Source of the DNA: Clostridiales bacterium
Lineage (GTDB): Bacteria > Bacillota_A > Clostridia > Peptostreptococcales > Anaerovoracaceae
Assembly (NCBI GenBank): GCA_024697655.1
Contig: JAILFI010000061.1
Coordinates: forward strand, 1 to 6,323
Length of the DNA: 6,323 bases
Direction: 5' to 3'
The notes below the pieces were generated by a model. That model was not told where the DNA came from. It made no database searches and saw only the letters and a list, made by a program, of their open reading frames with translations. Below are positions 1-3,967 of this stretch, in pieces. The position numbers and the translations under genes are program-made. Numbering within the stretch: the first letter of the stretch is position 1; every line of letters starts with the position of its first letter.

Positions 1-141
1 CTTGATCGACTGCGAAAGCAACGATCGAGGGCGTGCAGGACAGTTGATCCGGCAAACTTGGTAAGAGGACAGTTGATCCCGGAATCGCCTTCCTTAACGC
101 GGTAACAGTCAACAAATAGAATGCGCGGTGCCTTCGGGCGC
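1..141. other. Gene-free left flank
   Basis: No convincing gene is visible in this stretch. All three forward frames close within it (stops at 3, 62 and 103) and none gives a recognisable protein tail. The only clear structure is the 14-base direct repeat listed separately. Bases 126-143 can fold into a 7-bp stem with a TTCG loop, but it has two wobble pairs, crosses the insertion-sequence boundary and has no T-run. I therefore do not call it a terminator. Confidence 0.5.
37..79. repeat. Direct repeat AGGACAGTTGATCC, two copies, period 29
   Basis: AGGACAGTTGATCC occurs exactly at 37-50 and 66-79, separated by 15 unrelated bases. A degenerate relative lies on the other side of the insertion sequence at 1490-1504 (GGGAAAAGTGATCCC). 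On the reverse strand it matches the 66-80 copy at 11 of 14 compared positions, in the same orientation. Short iterated repeats of this kind are known at the ends of IS21-family elements, so this may be the remnant end of an older element. That identification is inference; no istA or istB gene is visible. Confidence 0.55.
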
Positions 142-181
142 TGAACCTGTAAGATGAAAGTAGACATGCAAAAAGAGCATG
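142..181 (+). repeat. Left terminal inverted repeat (IRL)
   Basis: The outer 9 bases TGAACCTGT match the reverse complement of the right end exactly. Two inner blocks are also shared: GTAGACA (160-166) and AGCAT (176-180). The TG start and CA end are typical of IS3-family termini. The inner part of IRL also forms the 5' arm of the hairpin terminator. Confidence 0.88.
150..155 (+). promoter_or_regulatory. -10 half (TAAGAT) of the IS circle-junction promoter
   Basis: TAAGAT matches TATAAT at 4 of 6 positions and starts 8 bases inside the left end. In the linear element it has no partner -35. If the two ends were joined with the usual 3-base spacer, the TTGACA at 1478-1483 would lie exactly 17 bases upstream (6 + 3 + 8). 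Junction promoters of this form are established for IS911, IS2 and IS150-type circles. Here the call rests on sequence and spacing only. Confidence 0.65.
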
Positions 182-192
182 TCTACTTTTTT
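157..192 (+). terminator. Hairpin terminator inside the IS left end
   Basis: A perfect 13-bp stem (157-169 with 177-189, core GTAGACATGC) closes a 7-base A-rich loop. Its 3' edge runs into six Ts (187-192). It lies between the left end and orfA, so it would stop transcripts entering from neighbouring DNA and limit chance transposase expression. Protection of this sort is known in other insertion sequences. A transcript from the circle-junction promoter would start near 162 and lack the outermost stem bases, so the hairpin would be weaker there. Confidence 0.75.
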
Positions 193-222
193 ATGATACT
201 GTTTCATTAAGGAGGTGAGGAT

Positions 223-600
223 ATGGGAAGACCAAAAGGAGGAAGGAATCGCAAATGGACTGTCGAAGAAAAACTGCGAATGATAAACCGACATCTTGAA
301 AATCACGAATCTTTGCAGCAGGTTGCGATAGCAGAAGGTGTCAGTAGTGGATTGCTGTCAACCTGGATCAGCAAATACCTTGAAGGCGGCGAAGAGGCGT
401 TGGTCAACAGGTCCGGGAACCCTTATGCTGCTCTCGTAACAGCTAAAAGCCTAAGCGAAGAAGAACGTCTTCGCCTAATCGTTGCAAAGCAGGAAGTGGA
501 GATCGCTCGGTTAAAAAAAGGATACTTCGTGAAAGGAGTTGGTGCCGGGAAGGAATACGTTATTGGCAAAGAAAAGACTACGAAATCATCGAGGAGATGA
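223..600 (+). CDS. IS3-family transposase OrfA (helix-turn-helix subunit)
   Basis: This 125-residue protein is the DNA-binding part of the transposase and recognises the element's ends. Residues 12-60 form the helix-turn-helix region typical of IS150-group OrfA, with the repeated pattern of helix, 'VAIAEGVS' turn and 'WISKY' recognition helix. Residues 78-96 form a charged heptad-like helix (EEERLRLIVAKQEVEIARL) that resembles the OrfA leucine zipper used for multimerisation. The ATG at 223 is chosen because AGGAGG (210-215) stands 7 bases upstream. The tail after the slip site (GYFVKGVG... to the end) is the unshifted product also seen in relatives. It overlaps orfB by 4 bases (ATGA). OrfA alone is expected to act as a regulator; the OrfAB fusion is the transposase. 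Confidence 0.93.
   Translation: MGRPKGGRNRKWTVEEKLRMINRHLENHESLQQVAIAEGVSSGLLSTWISKYLEGGEEALVNRSGNPYAALVTAKSLSEEERLRLIVAKQEVEIARLKKGYFVKGVGAGKEYVIGKEKTTKSSRR
513..520 (+). promoter_or_regulatory. Programmed -1 frameshift site A7G
   Basis: In the orfA frame the bases read ttA-AAA-AAA-G, a classic X XXY YYZ slip heptamer. The -1 frame is open from here through orfB, and slippage would give a 409-residue OrfAB fusion. A Shine-Dalgarno-like GGAG (498-501) lies 11 bases upstream, the spacing that stimulates frameshifting in IS911. I could not assess a downstream stimulatory pseudoknot. Confidence 0.82.
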
Positions 601-1451
601 GGAAAAAGTATCCGGTATCACTTCTTTGCAGGCTGCTGGATGTCAGTCGCTCCGGATATTACAAATGGCGCAGAAGAAGGGGCATTAAAAACCGTTATGA
701 AAAAGACCGTGAGCTGCTCACAGAATTATTGTACAGCCACCACCTAAGACATCCGTCTTATGGATATCACCGTCTATCCGTGTCGGTTTTCAGGGAAACA
801 GGATGGATCTTCTCTCACAACCTCGCACACAAGTGCTGCAAGCAGGCGGGAATCCATTCCAAAGCCAGAAAGCACGGCAAATACCGCAAGCCTGGAGAAG
901 AAAGCATACGATTTCCGAATATCGTGCGCGGGAAATGGCATCCAAAAGAGCCTTTGCAAATCGTCACCTCAGATATGACGATGTTCCGGAGTGGAGGAAA
1001 GCAATATGAATGGACACTGCTGATCGATGCTTTCAACAACGAGATTCTGGCACACAAGGTCTCAGACAAGCCGGGCGACAACAGACCTTATTACCACGTC
1101 TTAGAAGAATTGTTGCAGCTTTCGAAGTTAAAGAAAGAGAAGACCGCCCCCATCGTTTTCCACAGCGACCAAGGGGCAGTCTACTCCTCAAGGGCTTTTT
1201 ACAAAGCTCATGAACAGTATACCACCCTGCAGCGATCTATGTCTCGTGTTGGGACACCAACTGACAATCCAGTTATTGAAGCATTGAACGGTTGGATCAA
1301 GGAAGAACTCATGACAGATTTCGATCTGGCACATGCGAAAAATGTGCAAAAGTTACTTGATGACTATGTGTTTTATTACAACTACTGGCGGCCAGCAGCT
1401 GCATTGCAATACAAAAACCCCGTCCAGTTCAAACTGGAACAGGGCTTCTGA
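597..1451 (+). CDS. IS3-family transposase OrfB (DDE integrase domain)
   Basis: This 284-residue protein is the catalytic part of the transposase, with an RNase H-like rve fold. The N-terminus has the HTH_21-like motif: 'YPVSLLCRLLDVSRSGYYKW' at 5-24, then 'HPSYGYHRL' at 52-60. The catalytic triad is D126 (in TSDMTMF), D191 (in HSDQGAVY) and E228 (in DNPVIEALNGWIKEE). The second D and the E are 36 residues apart, one more than the usual 35 of the family, owing to an extra residue near QRSMSR. The downstream K/R of the DDE(K) motif is present in 'WIKEE'. Initiation at 597 is doubtful because GAGGAG abuts the ATG with no spacing. Most product is expected through the frameshift as OrfAB. The TGA stop (1449-1451) lies at the inner edge of the right inverted repeat. 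Confidence 0.93.
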   Translation: MRKKYPVSLLCRLLDVSRSGYYKWRRRRGIKNRYEKDRELLTELLYSHHLRHPSYGYHRLSVSVFRETGWIFSHNLAHKCCKQAGIHSKARKHGKYRKPGEESIRFPNIVRGKWHPKEPLQIVTSDMTMFRSGGKQYEWTLLIDAFNNEILAHKVSDKPGDNRPYYHVLEELLQLSKLKKEKTAPIVFHSDQGAVYSSRAFYKAHEQYTTLQRSMSRVGTPTDNPVIEALNGWIKEELMTDFDLAHAKNVQKLLDDYVFYYNYWRPAAALQYKNPVQFKLEQGF

Positions 1452-1489
1452 TGCTTTTTATTGGTGTCTACCTTTTGTTGACAGGTTCA
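1450..1489 (-). repeat. Right terminal inverted repeat (IRR)
   Basis: The reverse complement begins TGAACCTGT and matches IRL at about 28 of 40 positions. It overlaps the orfB stop codon and contains an outward-facing TTGACA. The host sequence resumes at 1490. Confidence 0.88.
1478..1483 (+). promoter_or_regulatory. -35 half (TTGACA) of the IS circle-junction promoter
   Basis: This is a perfect consensus -35 hexamer placed 6 bases inside the right end and pointing outward. In the present insertion no -10-like hexamer stands 16-18 bases downstream (about 1500-1507 reads atcccgat), so no hybrid promoter is formed with the flank. Its natural partner is TAAGAT at 150-155 in the circular intermediate. 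Confidence 0.65.
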
Positions 1490-1513
1490 GGGAAAAGTGA
1501 TCCCGATGCTTTT
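1490..1513. other. Short spacer between operon end and insertion sequence
   Basis: Only 24 bases separate the last methyltransferase stop from the insertion sequence. They contain GGGAAAAGTGATCCC, an imperfect GGGA/TCCC inverted repeat related to the repeats at 37-79. No hairpin followed by a T-run is present on the minus strand, so any original operon terminator has been displaced or lies beyond the element. Confidence 0.5.
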
Positions 1514-2305
1514 TTATTTTTTGCCGATCAGCAGCGCGGAGCCGGCAAGACCCAGCAACGTGCCTTCTTTCTTTGTCATGAAGAGTCCGCTGCTCGTGTC
1601 GATCAGTTCAGCTTCTTCGTAACCGGCATTTTTCAACAGTTGGAGAAAAGTCTGCATATCGCCGTATTTGGACCTGGAAAAGATATCGTGGATCGCGAAC
1701 ACACCGCCTTTCTTGAGGGTCCTGAGGGTTTCCAGCAGGATAGCCTGCCGGTCTTTGGACGGGATATTGTGATACACGTAATTGCTGGTCACCAGATCGA
1801 AAGTCTCGTCCGGGAAATCGAGTTTGAGGGCGTTCCCCTGCCGGAAAGACACATTCGTTACCCCCTCGGCTCTGGCATTGTTCTCGCAGAGCGGCTTGTT
1901 GAAAGAGGCGTATTCCTTTCCCCATCGGTCGATGCCGATCATCTCCGCGCCGGGGTTTTTCTTCGCGCAGGCGATGGTCAGCGCCCCCGAGCCGCAGCCC
2001 ACGTCCAGACCCAGCCCACCGTCCGGGATCACAACCCGGCTCGAGATGCCATCGATGATCTGCCTGGACAACTGCCTCGTGCCATTGTAGTCGAATGCCC
2101 GATGGAGTTTTTCGAGCCACAGCGCCGCAACGCCCGCTCCCACTCCAGCAGTCAGAAGGACACCGGTGACCGCATGGTGCAGTATTTGGTTATGTATGAA
2201 TCCGCCGGTTCCGCAGACTGCAGCCAGTGCCAGACACCCCGCAGCACCTGCCAGCGTTCCCCGAACCATGCCCTTTGGCACCCAATTCTTATAATCCGGT
2301 TTCAT
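1514..2305 (-). CDS. Membrane-anchored class I SAM-dependent methyltransferase
   Basis: This 263-residue protein carries two predicted membrane segments at about 14-36 and 44-64, then a cytoplasmic Rossmann-fold methyltransferase domain. SAM motif I is LDVGCGSG (100-107). The acidic residue after beta-2 is in 'IGID' (123-126). Motif II/III is 'GNALKLDFPDETFDLV' (157-172), followed by 'TLKKGG' (196-201). The N-terminal anchor suggests a lipid, quinone or membrane-associated substrate, but no motif identifies it. The start is supported by AAGGAGGG about 7 bases upstream, which lies inside the preceding gene. The two genes overlap by 17 bases, implying translational coupling. It is the last gene of the three-gene operon, and its stop lies 24 bases from the insertion sequence with no terminator between. 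The lack of family-specific motifs prevents a gene name. Confidence 0.87.
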   Translation of the reverse strand: MKPDYKNWVPKGMVRGTLAGAAGCLALAAVCGTGGFIHNQILHHAVTGVLLTAGVGAGVAALWLEKLHRAFDYNGTRQLSRQIIDGISSRVVIPDGGLGLDVGCGSGALTIACAKKNPGAEMIGIDRWGKEYASFNKPLCENNARAEGVTNVSFRQGNALKLDFPDETFDLVTSNYVYHNIPSKDRQAILLETLRTLKKGGVFAIHDIFSRSKYGDMQTFLQLLKNAGYEEAELIDTSSGLFMTKKEGTLLGLAGSALLIGKK

Positions 2306-3143
2306 CTTGTCCCTCCTTGTATTCGATCTTCACAATTCTCATCTTCACCAGAGAATCGCAAAAGCGGATCATCAGCTTGTGCAAAAGATTGACGTTCCTG
2401 TAAATATCCCGGTACCCGCGCATATAACTCTTTGCCGTGACCGAAGCGAAACAGCTGCTCCAGCCGGCGAGTTCCTTTTCATCCTCCAGAGAGAAAAATG
2501 CGCCCACATCGGTGATTCCCGCTTCCTTGAGCCAGGTCTTCCTCATCAGTTTCGCCCCGCGCTCGTTGCAGGCATCAAAAGCCAGCACGGCTCCGGGAAA
2601 CCGCTCCGCCATCGCGGCGAACAGTTTCTTCACATCTTCCGTTCTGAAATAGTAAAAGACACCCGCAGCAAGGAATACCGCGCCCCCCGCTGCATCGATC
2701 CGGTCCATCCATGTATAGTCATTCAGGTCACAGGCGATGTTCGTCTCCCTGTCTCCTGCCGGCAGCAATTCATTGCGAACACCGATCACGTCCGGCAGAT
2801 CGATGTTGTAACCGGCGCAAAGACCATTGTCGCATTTGCTGAACGTGTCATCCAGTCCGCAGCCCAGATTCACAACGGCTGCCCGTGGATGGTCCTTCAG
2901 ATATGCCTCGGCCTCACAGCGCAGATCGTACTGCCGCTGCGCGACCTCGAGCGCGCCGAAAAGGCCTGCCGGCGATTCCATAGCTTTGCGTTTCTCCGCG
3001 AAGTCATAGTCCAGAGAATCGCAGATCCGCTTCGCTTCCGGATCGCTGAAAAGCTCCGGAAACCGCTCCGAGCACACAAGCCTGCCGAAGAGCGGAATGA
3101 CCAGTGTTTCCTGTACAGTGTTTTTCTCGATATGAAATTTCAT
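2289..3143 (-). CDS. Leucine carboxyl methyltransferase / TcmP-type O-methyltransferase
   Basis: This 284-residue protein belongs to the LCM family (PF04072). The family includes protein-phosphatase carboxyl methyltransferases and polyketide O-methyltransferases such as TcmP. The diagnostic order is visible: 'QETLVIPLFGR' (11-21), DPEA and 'SLDYDF' (34-48), R75 in 'YDLRCEA', motif I 'VVNLGCGLDDTF' (90-101), and 'NIDLPDVIGVRNELLP' (113-128). After these come 'AAGVFYYF' (159-166) and a C-terminal cap. Bacterial relatives usually methylate a carboxylate or hydroxyl of a small metabolite rather than a protein; that is family knowledge. I chose ATG 3143 over an upstream ATG at 3251 because the family homology begins exactly there. 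The upstream extension (36 residues) reads through the preceding gene's coding sequence. The start overlaps the previous stop as ATGA and lacks a good ribosome binding site, so coupling or frameshifting is expected. Confidence 0.87.
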   Translation of the reverse strand: MKFHIEKNTVQETLVIPLFGRLVCSERFPELFSDPEAKRICDSLDYDFAEKRKAMESPAGLFGALEVAQRQYDLRCEAEAYLKDHPRAAVVNLGCGLDDTFSKCDNGLCAGYNIDLPDVIGVRNELLPAGDRETNIACDLNDYTWMDRIDAAGGAVFLAAGVFYYFRTEDVKKLFAAMAERFPGAVLAFDACNERGAKLMRKTWLKEAGITDVGAFFSLEDEKELAGWSSCFASVTAKSYMRGYRDIYRNVNLLHKLMIRFCDSLVKMRIVKIEYKEGQDETGL

Positions 3144-3766
3144 TTTTTTGATACTGCCGTGACCCACGGCTTGTCCGGGTGATGATATGTCTTCACTTGC
3201 GTGAACCCCGCTTCCCGCAGGGCATCCGCAAGCTGTTCGGCGGTATAGCACCTCATACCGTCGATGATCTTCTCAAACTTGAGGCTCGTCTTGTCTTCGC
3301 CGTCCGACTCATTGCAGATCAGGAACGTACCGCCCGGCCGCAGGATCCGGTACACTTCTCCGAAGCACTCTTTCAAGCCGGGCCAGAAATACACCGTCTC
3401 AAAGGCTGTGGCAAGGTCAAATGTCTCTTCTTTAAAAGGAAGCAGAGCGACGTTCCCCTGCACCACGGTGCACCTGCCCGCCTGAACGGCTTTTTTGTTA
3501 TATTTACGGGTTTTCTTTACTGAAAGCGCTGAATAATCCAATGCTGTCAATCCGGCACGCGGATACCTCTTCATGAGTTCTCCCGCGTTCCTGCCGCCGC
3601 CGCAGCCCAGCTCGGCAATATCAGACGGTGAAGAAATGTGAAGATGCGACAGCCCCCAATCCGCCAGTCTGGCGTGGCCGCTGCCGTTCATGCCGCCGAC
3701 CATCATCTTTCCCAGAACACCTTCCGGTTTTTTCGTCTGTGAAAAGAATTTTTTCAAAAGACCCAT
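3140..3766 (-). CDS. Class I SAM-dependent methyltransferase (first gene of operon)
   Basis: This 208-residue soluble protein has a Methyltransf_11/25-type fold. SAM motif I is ELGCGGGRN (52-60) and the ribose-binding acidic residue is in 'ALDYS' (75-79). Motif II is 'QGNVALLPFKEETFDLA' (103-119), and 'ILRPGG' (141-146) marks beta-5. The N-terminal 'MNGSGHARLADWGL' (26-39) is a conserved lead-in seen in a group of clostridial methyltransferases of unknown substrate. The start is firm: AAAGGAG (3774-3780) is 7 bases upstream of the ATG. It is the promoter-proximal gene, preceded by a 5' leader of roughly 78 bases that holds the tandem operators. It ends VSKK with TGA overlapping the next ATG. 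The substrate cannot be deduced from sequence. Confidence 0.88.
   Translation of the reverse strand: MGLLKKFFSQTKKPEGVLGKMMVGGMNGSGHARLADWGLSHLHISSPSDIAELGCGGGRNAGELMKRYPRAGLTALDYSALSVKKTRKYNKKAVQAGRCTVVQGNVALLPFKEETFDLATAFETVYFWPGLKECFGEVYRILRPGGTFLICNESDGEDKTSLKFEKIIDGMRCYTAEQLADALREAGFTQVKTYHHPDKPWVTAVSKK
3143..3149 (-). promoter_or_regulatory. A7 slip-like heptamer at a gene-gene overlap
   Basis: On the minus strand the first methyltransferase ends tcA-AAA-AAA-TGA, an X XXY YYZ heptamer directly before its stop. The next gene is in the -1 frame, starting at the A of ATGA. Slippage would fuse the two enzymes through ...VSKKMKFH. The start region is also a perfect palindrome (ATGAAATTTCAT, 3132-3143). 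Ordinary stop-restart coupling is the simpler explanation. Confidence 0.4.
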
Positions 3767-3790
3767 GCTCCTGCTCCTTTCCGGTCATAC

Positions 3791-3839
3791 ATAGGTTAGC
3801 CGCAACTAACCTATAGGCGTAAGTTAGCGATAACTAACC
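3791..3839 (-). promoter_or_regulatory. Tandem palindromic operators, DtxR/IdeR-like half-sites
   Basis: Two 18-base sites, read on the minus strand, are GGTTAGTTATCGCTAACT (3822-3839) and GGTTAGTTGCGGCTAACC (3794-3811). They agree at 14 of 18 positions and are spaced 28 bases apart, close to an integral number of helical turns. The second is extended to perfect 9-base arms, ATAGGTTAG and CTAACCTAT (3791-3814). Both lie just downstream of the -10 box, where a bound repressor would block RNA polymerase. The TAGGTTAG/CTAACCTA halves match the halves of the DtxR/IdeR iron box, but that box has a 1-base centre and these have 6. A different regulator is therefore possible. As RNA they could also form stem-loops, though without a T-run. 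Confidence 0.7.
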
Positions 3840-3850
3840 CATAGACATAT

Positions 3851-3877
3851 ATTATATGTTTTGTGCATATAAATCAA
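3851..3877 (-). promoter_or_regulatory. Promoter of the methyltransferase operon
   Basis: On the minus strand TATAAT (3851-3856) is a perfect -10 box. The best -35 is TTGATT (3872-3877) at a short 15-base spacing; ATTGAT one base further gives 16. Transcription would start near 3844, putting the tandem operators in the first 55 transcribed bases. Confidence 0.65.
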
Positions 3878-3905
3878 TAGCTGAATCCCTGCCGTCCGGC
3901 CCGGC

Positions 3906-3951
3906 AACAGAAAAAGAGCACCGGGAAAGTGCGCCCGGTGCCCTTCTGTTG
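3906..3951. terminator. Bidirectional terminator downstream of the reductase gene
   Basis: The inner stem pairs GCACCGGG (3918-3925) with CCCGGTGC (3934-3941) around an 8-base loop. An outer stem pairs CAACAGAA (3906-3913) with TTCTGTTG (3944-3951). On the minus strand the inner stem is followed by TCTTTTTC, which terminates the reductase transcript. On the plus strand TTTTTTCTTTTT follows. It insulates the reductase from the methyltransferase promoter about 30 bases away. Confidence 0.85.
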
Positions 3952-3967
3952 TTTTTTCTTTTTACGA

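Larger units (their letters stand above)
142..1489 (+). mobile_element. IS3-family insertion sequence, IS150 group, complete
   Basis: This 1348-bp element is bounded by terminal inverted repeats that begin TGAACCTGT and match at about 28 of 40 positions. It carries overlapping orfA and orfB in the 0 and -1 frames with an A7G slip site, the standard IS3-family plan. Both reading frames are open and the catalytic DDE residues are present, so it may still be active. No 3- or 4-base target duplication is visible: the left flank ends CGC and the right flank begins GGG. The element may therefore have lost its original flank through recombination or deletion, or one junction has mutated. Its coding sequence looks AT-richer than the genes to its right, as expected for an acquired element. 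Confidence 0.93.

Noticed and set aside
126..143. TTCG-loop hairpin at the left IS boundary
   Set aside because: It includes two wobble pairs, crosses from host into element and has no T-run, so chance pairing is more likely than a terminator.
1451..2392. 313-codon + strand open frame starting at the orfB stop
   Set aside because: Codon-aligned antisense of the third methyltransferase, which has clear SAM motifs and a strong ribosome binding site on the other strand.
2307..3182. 291-codon + strand open frame
   Set aside because: Codon-aligned antisense of the LCM-type methyltransferase; no recognisable domain.
3144..3251. Upstream start giving a 320-residue LCM-type protein
   Set aside because: The extra 36 residues are an out-of-frame reading of the first methyltransferase, and family similarity starts at the ATG at 3143.
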